A stretch of 64,000 bases of DNA. It comes from Lutraria lutraria (lineage: Eukaryota > Mollusca > Bivalvia > Venerida > Mactridae). The translations under genes and the position numbers were made by a program. Under the pieces are notes generated by a model. The model ran no database searches, was not told the DNA's origin, and saw only the letters and a program-made list of their open reading frames with translations. Numbering within the stretch: position 1 is the first letter of the stretch; each line of letters opens with the position of its first letter. Positions 10,401-20,385 of the stretch are shown piece after piece. The DNA is taken from positions 42,377,137-42,441,136 of the forward strand of contig OZ026833.1 in the NCBI GenBank assembly GCA_964023205.1, read 5' to 3'.

Positions 10401-13190
10401 ACTAGCACAATAGTATAATAATCTCGATGTCTGAGTGTCAAATAAATCACTTTGGGGGGGGGGGGGGTAAACGTTGATTACCTGAGGTACATGCTTAATG
10501 CAATGAGACGGAATTTGCTTATCAATACGTATTTCTTTTATCATTTTATCAGGCGCACGTCGTTTCTATGACAACCTGGAAATGATGTACGGTTGGAGGA
10601 TCAATCCGTATATGATGATCGGGTGGTGCGTGACGTCACCAATATTCTGCATGGTAAACCAATTATTTCTTTAGTGGCTACATATATATTTATTTTGAAA
10701 TCAGTAATGTGACTTAGTGTTTTGAACTTATATAGCACACGTCTCTTTCAGCAATACCATTGTATCAATTGTTGTCACAATTGCTTTTATGAAGTACATA
10801 TATGTTTTTTAAAATATAAATAATCAATAGAAGCCGACCGAAGTAGTGATACTTAGTACCTAAGAACGTCCTATATAGAGTGTTGATGGCTTGATGTTTA
10901 GTATTATATTACAATGTTTTACAAAAAGGTCATCAAGCGGAATGGTTGTGTCTAGTTGAATACCCTGTTGTGATTAGTATGTTTAGAACTGTCTGTCAGA
11001 ATGTATAATTAATACGTTTTATGCAAAGTACATGAATTCAATCTTTCTAGGTACTAGTTTTTTATACAACAAATAATGCAAAACAACACAAGGAGGTTTT
11101 TGTTTGATTAGCTAAAGAATTAAACGTACATAACTTAACAATTTCTCTTTCAGACTATATTTGTTCTAAGTACCATTGACTACTCCGAGTTGGACTACGG
11201 TAGGCCAAAGGGTGTGTACAGTTATCCACAGTGGGCCGTTGGTGTTGGTTGGGCTATGGCCGCCTTTGCTGCCATCTGGATTCCTGTTGGCTGGATTTAT
11301 CATATCATACGTTATGGAAAGGACTGGGAGGTGGGTGACATCTAGGGTTCATAGACGTAAAATTATTTTTTTGACTTGAGGATCTTTGACGTAATGATTA
11401 ATAAAATAATGCCCCCTAGATACAATGTTATGTGTTTTATCTGCATTATGACTGTGCTAACCTAGGCTAGCGCTAGACAAAATTTCTTGGTAGCCAGACA
11501 TTTAATCGTCTGGCTATTAACCCGGATTTCTTAATAGCCATATCAGCATTTAATTAACAAAAAGCAAAATGTTGGACATGTCAACCAATACAGCTAGTAG
11601 TACCATCGTTCTGTGTCACTTAGGATATCCTTGTATGTTTTTAGTTACGCCACTAGCTAAAAATCCGACAACCCAGCAATCGATTTTGACCAAAATAGAT
11701 TCGCCCTTTATTTCAGTTTTTCGTTTTCATTACAAGTATATATTGTTATCAAATAAAAAAGGTCTACATAACTCAAAACTGTAAAACGATTAGGTCTCAA
11801 TATTTATTATGATTTTAACACAACTTCCAAACTTGAAAATAAGTTATGAAGAGGGTCGTACCCTTGGCGCAACACCTGTACATGTTCTCTGCCATTTCTT
11901 GATTGAAGTCGTCGGGACTATGGCGTTGTTCTCTACCCTGATAGTTCATACAAGCGAAATACAAGAAGCAATATACAGTCAAACTTGTGAACGGAGGCCA
12001 CCCTTGGGAAAGGCTTAATGTGGCCCTTATTGATAGTCGGTCTTTATTCGGTGGTCATTTAGTTCTAAATAATCCAAGGCGTTTTTTAAAGAATGGTCAT
12101 TATTCACAGAGTGGCTTTATTCCGAGGTGGCCACATGCTCAGGTTTAACTGCATAAATAGTTTTTTCTATGATTTTTTTTCAGACATTTAAACTTTGTTT
12201 CCGACCAATCGGATTCAAGGATCACCAATTGCGACCACAAGATAGAGGGGAGAGAACTTTAGATAATCTACACCAAGCTGCCAAGCCTTATATAGCTGAT
12301 GAGCAGGTAATATAAAACTTCGATAATTTCTATTTGAAATGAAAAAATAAAATTTATTTTCAAATGACCAAGAAACCAATGTTAGTAATGATATTTTTTC
12401 ATCACTTGAAGAGGCTAAACTTAATTATTCTACTTTTTTTTCGAATTATATCACCATCTTCCATTTGACAGGTCTATGAATAAAAAGTGAAATATCTTAG
12501 TGTTTTTATGGTTGAGTATCTTATCGTAACATTTCATTGCTTCTTCGTACATGAAGAAAACCAAGTTTTACCATACTGTAGATATACACAATGTACATCT
12601 ATACTATCATTGAGTTCAATTAAACTTCTTTTATATATTTCATCACAATTAGCATTTAGGCCAAAGGGGTTTGTCACGAAAAAAAAAATCAAACAATTTT
12701 TTTTCCGTGTAACCCATATATACTATTTTTTTCGTGACAAACCCCTTTGATTTAGGCTAGACTCAGGGGCCTCATCAATGCCCTCTTATTATCCGAGGTG
12801 TCAATTTTTAGTTCAGTTACATTGATGTATATTTTTTGTAAAATTCAACTTCACTAGGCTGCCACTCCCTCGGCGCACTAATTTTATTGCGGACCGAAGT
12901 ACTCGGTTTTCTACAACCGCCGCGAAAATGTTTCCAATTTATGATTTAATTTCGAAGTCAGAAATAGAAACCTTTTGCGTTAAGTCTAACACATATCAGT
13001 GCTTTCAGAACCTTTGTTTACAACTTAGTATAGTTTTTCTACAACGTCATTACAACCTGTATACACCAATCCAAACGTAGCATGTATCTGTATGTGTATT
13101 TATCTGTTGTTTTTTATGTTTCAGATGTCAGGACATGTAGTTCAAGGGAAAGATAACCCAAGTTTTGAACCAACCTTTACTAAATTGTAA
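1288..13190 (+). CDS. SLC6 family Na+/Cl- dependent transporter, GABA/taurine/creatine-like (5' end outside window)
   Basis: This is a 13-exon coding region (joined exons listed below) giving about 559 residues from TM3 to the stop codon. Seen: the TM3 motif [10 protein letters not shown] followed by LPWTDC, an extracellular loop 2 with NIT and NSS glycosylation sites, then [42 protein letters not shown] and [15 protein letters not shown]. These motifs sit in the order of the SLC6 fold. The Gln and Ser of TQIFFSYS and the second Ser of NSGTS match the chloride-site residues known in GAT1, and the Asp-Ser of LGLDSQ matches its second sodium site. The family moves small amino-acid-type solutes across the plasma membrane with Na+ and Cl-. 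The wording of TM3, TM6 and TM8 is closest to the GABA/taurine/betaine/creatine branch; a glycine-type substrate is the alternative. TM1-TM2, which carry much of the substrate site, are not in the window, so substrate is not assigned. Confidence 0.96.
1957..2112 (+). CDS. SLC6 exon: extracellular loop 2
   Basis: Acceptor 'tatttcag', donor 'gtaagt'. The peptide starts [14 protein letters not shown] and ends EPVTEYWE. It carries the N-glycosylation sequons NIT and NSS. Phase fits both neighbours. Confidence 0.94.
2607..2739 (+). CDS. SLC6 exon: TM4
   Basis: Acceptor 'tttatccag', donor 'gtaatt'. The peptide includes [20 protein letters not shown], the typical TM4 leading into the KG(I/V) intracellular turn. 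Confidence 0.95.
2847..2930 (-). repeat. tRNA-derived SINE head, degenerate
   Basis: The reverse complement reads 'tggtcaagtgg' (A-box like) and later 'gagttcatatcc' (B-box like, decayed). It lies in SLC6 intron 3. It does not fold as an intact tRNA. Confidence 0.55.
3840..3974 (+). CDS. SLC6 exon: TM5
   Basis: Acceptor 'cacaatag', donor 'gttggt'. The peptide has [17 protein letters not shown] followed by [16 protein letters not shown], the conserved loop between TM5 and TM6. Length is exactly 45 codons. Confidence 0.95.
4183..4300 (+). repeat. tRNA-derived SINE head
   Basis: This resembles the element at 37653-37790: 'gagtggtaacgc', then 'ggcttcgattctcg' (B-box like), then 'gtcctcatcccgactaaag'. 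It lies in SLC6 intron 4. Confidence 0.65.
4545..4648 (+). CDS. SLC6 exon: TM6
   Basis: Acceptor 'ttgacttag', donor 'gtaagt'. The peptide is [14 protein letters not shown], then [17 protein letters not shown]. It contains the Gln and Ser of the chloride site by analogy with GAT1. Confidence 0.95.
5304..5464 (-). mobile_element. Foldback MITE, 'CAGTACAACCTCTCC' family, copy 1
   Basis: The reverse complement matches the copies at 40696, 48303 and 53033: an end with 'tacagtacaa', inner 'gagcaacaacctctcaaca' and a far end with 'agaggttg'. A TA-flanked CAGT start is typical of pogo/Tigger-type MITEs; that class is inferred. It lies in SLC6 intron 5. Confidence 0.6.
6023..6147 (+). CDS. SLC6 exon: TM7
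   Basis: Acceptor 'actttcag', donor 'gtaaaa'. The peptide is [19 protein letters not shown], then [25 protein letters not shown] supplies sodium/chloride ligands in this family. Confidence 0.95.
6349..6391 (-). repeat. SINE tail fragment
   Basis: The string 'tttcagttatatacggcgg' followed by 'cagttcacc' is shared with the SINE copies at 1.0 kb and 19.5 kb. Only the 3' body remains. Confidence 0.55.
6474..6586 (+). CDS. SLC6 exon: TM8
   Basis: Acceptor 'attttacag', donor 'gtatga'. The peptide is [20 protein letters not shown], then a hydrophobic run ending LGLDSQ, whose Asp-Ser is the second sodium site in GAT1. Confidence 0.96.
7011..9099. repeat. 24-bp minisatellite, about 87 copies, in SLC6 intron 7
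   Basis: The unit is 'gctctgtcaataggtcatag' plus 'ttca', repeated without length change from 7011 to 9099. Two point variants recur: T to C at base 7 of the unit (16 units) and A to T just before the unit (3 units). The period is a multiple of three and the unit lacks stops in one frame on each strand. The minus strand therefore reads as a 720-codon open frame of [16 protein letters not shown] repeats, and the plus strand reads as IGHSSAL(S/P). Being open on both strands argues against coding. The array fills most of the 2.6-kb intron between the LGLDSQ and FVGVEG exons. Confidence 0.97.
9212..9349 (+). CDS. SLC6 exon: TM8 end to TM9
   Basis: Acceptor 'acgtttcag', donor 'gtaagt'. The peptide is [19 protein letters not shown], then [19 protein letters not shown]. 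This is standard SLC6 sequence of exactly 46 codons. Confidence 0.96.
9811..9910 (+). CDS. SLC6 exon: TM9-TM10 loop and TM10
   Basis: Acceptor 'atctttcag', donor 'gtaaga'. The peptide is [19 protein letters not shown], ending VAVAWCYG. The GG(M/I)YVF.LFDYYS motif is highly conserved in SLC6. Confidence 0.96.
10553..10653 (+). CDS. SLC6 exon: TM10-TM11
   Basis: Acceptor 'attttatcag', donor 'gtaaac'. The peptide is [19 protein letters not shown], then [15 protein letters not shown] is the usual GAT-branch sequence here. A homopolymer run of G lies upstream in the intron near 10453-10467. Confidence 0.95.
11154..11330 (+). CDS. SLC6 exon: TM11 end and TM12
   Basis: Acceptor 'ctctttcag', donor 'gtgggt'. 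The peptide holds [36 protein letters not shown] and 59 complete codons. Confidence 0.95.
11974..12152. mobile_element. Foldback element, 'GAATAAAGGCCAC' family, copy 1
   Basis: It starts 'tacagtcaaacttgtgaac' and holds 'ggccaccc' and its inverse 'gaggtggccac', ending 'ggtttaactgca'. Related copies are at about 39.0 and 40.0 kb. It lies in SLC6 intron 11. The pogo/Tigger-type origin is an inference from the CAGT terminus. Confidence 0.5.
12184..12306 (+). CDS. SLC6 exon: cytoplasmic C-terminal tail
   Basis: Acceptor 'tttttcag', donor 'gtaata'. The peptide is [20 protein letters not shown], then [16 protein letters not shown]. The tail is variable in SLC6. Assignment rests on splice phase and position. 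Confidence 0.88.
12662..12749. repeat. 88-bp near-perfect hairpin in SLC6 intron 12
   Basis: The arms are 'caaaggggtttgtcacgaaa' and its inverse 'ttcgtgacaaacccctttg', separated by an A/T-rich centre. It has the form of a tiny foldback MITE. Confidence 0.85.
13125..13190 (+). CDS. SLC6 terminal exon and stop
   Basis: Acceptor 'tatgtttcag'. It encodes [20 protein letters not shown] and a final L, then TAA at 13188-13190. The last three residues, T-K-L, fit a class I PDZ ligand (S/T-x-hydrophobic). The first ATG is an internal Met, not a start. Confidence 0.9.
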   Translation: MSGHVVQGKDNPSFEPTFTKL

Positions 13191-16100
13191 TTCAGGCAAA
13201 TGGTGGCATGTTCGACGTTGCATAAATTCAATAAGTAATATGCGTGTTGTATGATAAACATTTACATTGTGTGGTTCAGTTTAGGATCGATGTATGTTGG
13301 TCCCAGGATCAAAACATTGATTCTAAACGTCACTAATTTGCCTTAATATAATGTCTGTGTTGTTTTCTGTAATATATTTGTGGTAAACTTTAAAACATCT
13401 ATTAACAATTGATATTAATATATATATATATATTACTTATTGAATACTGCAACGTTTAATACGTTATCATACATTTTAACATTGTGCGTTATGTGATCAT
13501 TATAAATGTGAACTTGTTACTTGTTTTCTGAAGTAGAGATTGGATGTGAATACATGACGATGGATTTTTCAGTGTAGATAAAAGGACTCGGAATTTTACT
13601 ATGAATACTCTTCACATTACACTATATATGATCTTAACGATAAACATCTTGATTCCCACATGATCCCATGTACATATATTATACGTATATTACATAACTT
13701 GTATGAAAGAGAGCATTTGTTTATCATCAAATACATGTAGGTGCACTTTGTACAATTTTTCATCATAATTATAGTGATGTTGCAGTATTTTCCTGTTGGT
13801 GATTACTTAAAACATGTCTAGTTTACACTAGATACATCTTCCAGGGAATCATTGTTGAAATGCATAATACATGTATATACTAATCTGATCATACGTCATT
13901 GAGTGATGAAATACATGTATAGACATGTATACTAATTTTATATGTGTACATGTACTGCTCAATTCATACTTTTTTAAGTAACAAAATTAAGAAAAGAATG
14001 TGTCAGGGTCTTGTAACATAACAGTGCATATTTTATTTTTTATATATTTTTATCCTTTTTTTTAATTTTGAAAAAATGGACATAAAATGTCAAGTGCCAA
14101 AAAGATGACACATTGCAGCCAGTCGCATGTGTATTAAGTATAATTGGTACAGATATCAATTACGTCATGATTAATAATGACAATATTAGGAGCAGGCTGA
14201 GCTTAATTATTGGTCGTGAACAATTATAGTTACTTGTGTTGTACAATAAAAATAAACCGAGAAGTCTACAGAAATGTGATTGTTCACACTTGCTCGTGAA
14301 TATTCAATTCCAGAAAGCTATACTTGTTGACTTGACACATTTTGTTCAGTTCAGGTCATTCAATGAAAATACATGCAAATGTTATAATATCATATTCAAA
14401 ATGGTCAATGAAGCTACGAATCTAGTAATCCATTGAATCTTGAAAATTAAGAACATATTATTAATCATTTCAGATTTCATTGTCAAATAATCATGGTTAT
14501 ACTCAGAAATACTCATTCAGCGAGCATGTGCAATTATGATACACATATTACATAAAATCATACTTTCATTTCTTTTTGCTCATAATATTATCAGACGTGT
14601 ACATACTGATAGAGACGAACTTTGTGAAGACAAAACATGGTGATTACAAGAGATTGTCTTCGTGCAAAGGTTGAAATAAACGTCTTTTTACTAGAAATAG
14701 ATGCACTTGTCTAATCAGGCACATGTTGTCTTAAGCATAACCCCAACTGTGCCTTAGTTAAACTTAACTAACACTACTTTTTAACATTGTATACATGTTT
14801 GTAAAAGCATACATAAAAATATGTCATGTTATTATATGTTTGTACCAGATAGTTTACAAGTATAGAACAAAGAAGCTTTAGAAAGAAATCCAGAAATTTC
14901 ATTAAATGCCTTACCCATCAGCTTGCCCATTAGGGAGAGCCACAGGTGTAGACTGTAGATAATTCATTTCTGGACTAGGTACACTTGTATATGTTTTTGA
15001 AAATTAGTTACCTTAACAGAATACTACATGCACTTTGTAACTGAACTGTTATTGAAAACTTCAAATACTGTAAAGAAACATTATTTCTGCAGATTTAGAT
15101 AGTTGATGCTTTCACTGATATTCTAAAAATACACGAGAAAACTGTGGTATGTTTTATGCAATGTGAATAGTGTAAAATAAAAAGGCTCCTTTAAATAGTA
15201 CCTGATTTCTATGATAAAGTTTTTTTCTGTTCGTCCTAGGTTTTACTCATTAAGCATTATACAAACCTGTCATCATGTGGCCTCGAAATTGCAGTAATTA
15301 GCCATTGCAACATATATTTTTAACTATTCACTCTACAAATAAAGAAATATGCTTGAATCCATACTGCTGATCACAATGGGGTTTTTACAGAAACTATATA
15401 CAATATACTTATATTTTTTGAAATTGCGTTTCTTCTATTTTTAGCACTATATATAATGTTATGTAAATCAGAGTTTTATATTATAGAATATTTTTATAAG
15501 TGTGTATATATAATTATATGGATTAGAAATATAAAGGTGTGCATAATAAATAGATAAATAACGTGGTATTTCTTTGTTATTATTATTGTTTATTTATTGA
15601 AATATATCTTATATAGATAAAAATATTCATAACATGAGCTGAAACAATTGTTTAATCTTTTTGATACTTTGACTAACTAGAGTTTGTCTCAGACCTGAAG
15701 AATACCCCCACACGCCTCTTTGACACAGACATGTTCATGTAACCGCCCAATATTTGCCATTTGACCTTTAAGTGTAACCTTGACTTTGGAAGAAGGGCCT
15801 GGTTCTTGCACGCTACATGTACATTGTAAACTGTCTAATGTAGGTGAACAATCATGTCAAGTTATTTTGAAATCCATTCATGAACATTAATGTTGCAGTT
15901 TGGCAAGAACAACTGGACGCAACGGGACATTTTAAGTGATTCCAGTAAAGGCCCTGCAAATGATACATATATATATATAGTGGGTGGGGGGTTTAAATAT
16001 ATGTACCACAAGTATTTAGAATGAAAAAATTCAACGGTATTCAAAATGCAGTATGTCAGGCGACTTGCAATCCATAGAACAGTTGTCCACTCTGTAGCTA

Positions 16101-16595
16101 GAAGTACCATCACGTTTACTTACAAACAACACTAAGAGCAAACATCAGAAATCAAACAATAGAACAAAAGATGGGATTTAAACAAATTTGATCTCTTGAG
16201 AGTGTCAGGTCTTAAATGAGATCTATCGTAAATAAGGAAAACTAAACACAAACATTATAACCTTAGCATAAAATCTACATCAGACTTACTGGATTGGAAT
16301 GGCACAGTTACTAAGTAATAACTTGTTTATAATACTTTTTGCTACTAATTTTTTGTTACTAATAATTCATGGTATTTCATATACCCTGCCAGTAGCTGAT
16401 TATTCATGAATTATGTCTGTGTCAACAGACTGCTGCATAAAACTTCAAAATCTGTTAATGTATGGCATTAATTCTAATCTTTTCTTGGAGATCACTTTTA
16501 GTACATGCAAACAAAAATTTCTATGAAAAGTTTTATGGAGCAATGTCAAGACCTGGATTACGGTACTAGAACATTACATGTTATACTCAGTATGT
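13191..16595. other. Gap between the convergent SLC6 and UPF0462 genes (3'UTRs)
   Basis: No coding exon is recognised. AATAAA occurs on the + strand at 14245-14250 and 14675-14680 and could end the SLC6 transcript; I cannot tell which is used. The sequence is AT-rich, with short TA runs near 13420 and 15965. Confidence 0.6.
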
Positions 16596-16689
16596 TTATT
16601 GCTTCACATAATTCCATGAATGTCCTTGTGACGAGTCATCTGGTAAGATTTTAGAGAAATCCACTTTGTCAAAATATTCTAATCTGTGG
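16596..16689 (-). CDS. UPF0462 terminal exon
   Basis: Minus-strand acceptor 'gatctttcag' precedes 16689. It encodes [11 protein letters not shown], then SWNYVKQ and TAA at 16598-16596. The stop codon lies inside an AATAAA hexamer (CAATAAACA on the minus strand). Confidence 0.93.
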
Positions 16690-19600
16690 CTGAAAGATCA
16701 AATAAAATAACTGTTAACAGATTTATTACAGTTTATTACAAAACTAAAGCTTTTTCACAGAAGTGACTAATACCCCACCACCGCTTTGACACTAAGGATG
16801 TGATAGTACACTATATGGCTACGTTCAAGGGGACATAACTCTGGAATGAGTGGATCACTGGGCATGGAAATTGTGTCTTGCACAACTACATTTCATATCG
16901 ATAATATATTTCGAGTTTCAATTCCTTGAAAAATGTGGAAGTAGTTTGCTCCACAAACATTCATGTGCAAAGAATGCCATTGTACACTATATGGCTAAGT
17001 TCAAGGGCACATAACTCTGGAATGAGTGGATCACTGGACATGAAAACTATGTCTTGCACATCTACACTCCATGGCGACAACGCATTTCAAGTTTCATTGC
17101 AATTGCTTAAGGAATGTGGAAGTAGTTTGCTCCACAAACTTGAGATATTGTATGTGGACGGCCCGACCAACAAAGTGGCTCCAATATACCGCCTCTCAAA
17201 CTTCATTTGCTGGGGTATAAAAAAGTTTTTCATGAAGACCGCTCATATAGTACATAATACACAGTAAATAATATTTACTTACAAATCTGGCTGATCGCCC
17301 GGTACAGCCTTATAGGATTCATACACTCTGTCATCTCCAGAACCATGGATAGCATACGCATTAAATCTTGTCACTTTTGGAGGAAAATACTCAATAGGAA
17401 TCAAAGCAGAACCAGTCCACATGTTCTTGTTAATATTAGCAGTGAACTGTACATTCAACTTGTCCTAAAACACAAGAAATGCAGGAAAATTAGTCAAGAT
17501 AAAGAATGTATAGAGTCTTACCTCAGGCCATCCTTCAAAAAATATTTGTTTGCAGTAACCCTACCCAGAGAATTTTCAGTAAGTAGCTTGGCAGAATCTT
17601 TTTTTAAAATTAAATTTTTACTTTGAACCCAAAGTACATGTCAAAATGCTCTTTTCTTAGAATTTTACCCAAAGAGGCCAAAATATGGGTAGAGGCCTTT
17701 TTGGTGAGTAGGTAGCATTACACCAAACAAAATATTATTTTAAGGATGGCCTCAGATAAATACACATAGAACACTTAAATCATGCTATTTGATTATATGG
17801 GTGTGAATTTCCCATAGAGCTTATCATAAATTTTACATACATTAAATGTTGTATTTTGTTCTTATTTTGAATTTATATATATATATAAGTTAATATACTA
17901 ATGTCCTTAAAGTCCTAAAATTAAATTGTTGCAATTAAATCACATGCAGATCACAGCTGTTCAAAACTAATGAAAGACAGTTCATAAGAAGAGCAATGAT
18001 AAATTTTTTGCAGAACTTTTTGCAAATATATTTCAAGAGGGCACTAAATAAAATCCTACAAAGACATAGAGATTATTCCTAAATTCAGCAAATGAAGTAA
18101 AACTCTGATGTCAACAGTGATTTTTTCCAAAATTTTCTCACTACCCATGCCCGTCAAAAGGGGAAATTCAGCGCATAAAATTCCAAATGGGGAATATATA
18201 ATAACATTTATTTTCTATGGAATATGTGATTATTTAGTTGTTTAAATCATAAATTTAAATTACTACACAGTAATTGGTGACAATGATGAGAAAACTGTTT
18301 TTCCTTTTCTTTTTACATGATCATGTGGAAAACAATATTGTCAGGGGAATATTCGGGCCAATTAAGGTGGAAAATTAAGGAAATTTTGCTAGGGGAAACT
18401 GCCCATATATGGCAGTAAATATAGCGAAAAAAAACACTGGTCAATACTAACAATGGGATGACCCAAAAAATATTGATATGGTCTTATGATCAGGTTGAAA
18501 TTATAGAAAATATTGACAAAAACTGGTTAATATAATGATGAGATGGTTATAATTATTGAGGTGGTTGTAATAGTGAGTTGGTCTCTTGGGACAGTTTTAC
18601 AATATATTTGTCTACCATTACACCAATATTCACAATAACGTTTAAGATAGGTTAAACAGAATGAATATTTATCAAATAAGAGCCTAAAAGAATTTTTTGT
18701 TCTATAACATAATAATATCCAGACTGCATGGTTTGAATTTCTGAAATTGTCTATAATTCTAAAACATGTCACTTATTATGAGTCGTAGCCATACCTTTAT
18801 CATATTTCTTTTTCCATCTAACATAAGTAGTAAATGTTGTCCATGCCTGAGAGATAAAAAGATATATGCAAATGAGTATGCCTCCTCATGTAGAAAAGGG
18901 GGTATATTGCTTTGATCATGTTGGTAGGTCCACCAGTCCATTTGTAACAAAACAGTGTACTGGCAATAATTAGAGAACTATTTGGCCTAAGCTACTCAGA
19001 TCTGATTGGGAGGTTGGTCAATAGATGTAGATAACCCCTGCTGATTTTGAGGTCACTAGGGCAAAGGTCAGGGTCACAGTGGGCATTCATGTTTTACAAA
19101 CACTTCTAGTTTCTATTTCATTTTATCTGTGTAATATCTATAACATAATTCTGTACATGTATGTATGATAAATTGGAACTAGTAACTGAACGTAGGCTCT
19201 GAGGTACATAAAGTATAGAATATTAAAGGTTGGCCCTGTTCAAAACAGAGTAGGTGATTGATGATACTAAAATAAGTCTACTCACGGACAGAATTCTACT
19301 TCCAGATATTTTCCTGACTCTGATAAAAAGAATGCTTCAACAACTGAAATACAACAATACAGAATTCTACACATATAGTTCAACAACTGAAATAACAATA
19401 CAGAACTCTACACATATAGTTCAACAACTGAAATAACAATACAGAATTCTACACGTCATAAAATTATGGTTCAACAAAAATAGTTAATCATTCAACTTTC
19501 AATTGGTTTAAGCTGTTTTTTAACAACATTTCAGTTATATACGGCAGCCAGTTCACCCAGCCAGTTCCCAGTCAGTTTTCCTAGACAGTATTCTAACCAG

Positions 19601-20385
19601 TATAAACTTACCTTTCAAGAAGGAGCCAACTACCTTTTGTTTGCTATGCAAATCGTATGTTGGGAAACCTACTCTTTCGAAGGAAATTCATGAAAAGCAT
19701 AAATTGTTCTTGAACTTTTCATGCATACTTCATGAACTATTCATGAAGAATGAATAATTAGTTGAAAGGGGTGTTTAGAGATGAAGCTAAGGGTGTAACG
19801 ATATGCTCACCTCATGATACGATACGTATCACGATACAAGGTGAATGATACAATTCGTATCACGGTACTCATCTTTAGATGAAAAGACTGTATAAACTAT
19901 TCAAACTTTATTATAACTTCACATCATTACATGAAGTAAAATGCAAATAAATGTAAGCTTTTACATTTGTTTTAATGCCGTACTTTTCTATGGTCCTAAA
20001 CCAATAATGGGTGCATATTTTGAACTTAAACGTCCACGGCAGTTTCTTTAATTCAGATTTTTGCTATCGGCGATCGGGAATATTCCGTACTGTCCCGGGT
20101 TATGCGACGTATCGTGAACCGAACCGTAAGCAAATGATTTTGATATCGTTACACCCTTAGATGAAGCTGTCATATTTTGTTAAGATTAAGAAATGCTTAC
20201 CTTCATAATCCCAGAGCTGGTCAAATGGTTTACCAGCAGAGCCATCAGGAGCTGCAGGATCATTATAAAATGGTGCTGAAATCTCTAATCTAACATGACC
20301 TTTTTCAACTGCACTTATAGTCACTTCAGCTTTCCCATGTTTCAATGGTTCCCCATTCCAGGTTTTGTCAACCACAAATGTCAAT
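16596..20385 (-). CDS. UPF0462 family protein, homologue of human C4orf33 (start exon not found)
   Basis: Five minus-strand exons (20385-20201, 19343-19286, 18846-18795, 17464-17283, 16689-16596) join in phase to about 190 residues; the human protein is about 200. Recognised blocks in order are [76 protein letters not shown] and PDFHRLEYF. All align by eye with the C4orf33 family. The family has no established biochemical role that I can state; the layout resembles a carbohydrate-binding-like beta fold, but that is speculation. The first exon seen starts one base into the reading frame, at the residue matching the N-terminal Met region of the human protein. A short upstream exon therefore carries the start codon and was not identified. 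Confidence 0.93.
16806..17225 (-). repeat. Tandem duplication (about 176 bp unit) of an interspersed repeat
   Basis: Two copies start at 16806 and 16982 with 'gtacactatatggct', share 'cataactctggaatgagtgg' and end near 'gtagtttgctccacaaac'. After the second copy comes 'aacaaagtggctccaatata' and 'ggggtataaaa'. It lies in the last intron of the UPF0462 gene, 58 bp from the 17283-17464 exon. Strand is uncertain. Confidence 0.8.
17283..17464 (-). CDS. UPF0462 exon 4
   Basis: Minus-strand acceptor 'tgttttag', donor 'gtaagt'. The peptide starts [20 protein letters not shown] and includes [19 protein letters not shown]. The exon ends two bases into the Phe codon of PDF. Confidence 0.95.
18795..18846 (-). 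CDS. UPF0462 exon 3
   Basis: A 52-bp micro-exon. Minus-strand acceptor 'atctctcag', donor 'gtatgg'. It encodes [17 protein letters not shown], matching the family's HGQHL block. Confidence 0.94.
19286..19343 (-). CDS. UPF0462 exon 2
   Basis: A 58-bp micro-exon. Minus-strand acceptor 'gtatttcag', donor 'gtgagt'. It encodes [19 protein letters not shown]. Its acceptor lies in the first unit of a threefold tandem repeat (19337-19458), so two decoy acceptors lie upstream. Confidence 0.95.
19337..19458 (-). repeat. 41-43 bp tandem repeat carrying a splice acceptor, 3 copies
   Basis: Units start at 19337, 19380 and 19421 ('tcaacaactgaaat' on the + strand). Each holds, on the minus strand, 'ttatttcagttgttga' or a close variant, identical in layout to the real acceptor of the 19286-19343 exon. 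Confidence 0.9.
19510..19612 (-). repeat. SINE body/tail fragment
   Basis: The reverse complement matches the SINE body: 'actggttagaatactgtcta', then 'gccgtatataactgaaatg'. Head missing. It lies in UPF0462 intron 1. Confidence 0.65.
19788..20159. mobile_element. hAT-type MITE, 372 bp, 8-bp target duplication
   Basis: Terminal inverted repeats TAAGGGTGTAACGATAT and its inverse are flanked by perfect direct copies of 'gatgaagc' at 19780-19787 and 20160-20167. An 8-bp duplication with a GGGTGTAACGAT-type end is characteristic of hAT elements. There is no transposase. It ends 41 bp from the donor of the 20201-20385 exon. Confidence 0.88.
20201..20385 (-). CDS. UPF0462 exon 1 of those found
   Basis: Minus-strand acceptor 'tttttacag', donor 'gtaagc'. 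The peptide is [20 protein letters not shown], then [19 protein letters not shown] and [11 protein letters not shown]. The Leu codon (TTG) at 20384-20382 is internal; the true start is upstream in an unseen exon. Confidence 0.95.
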
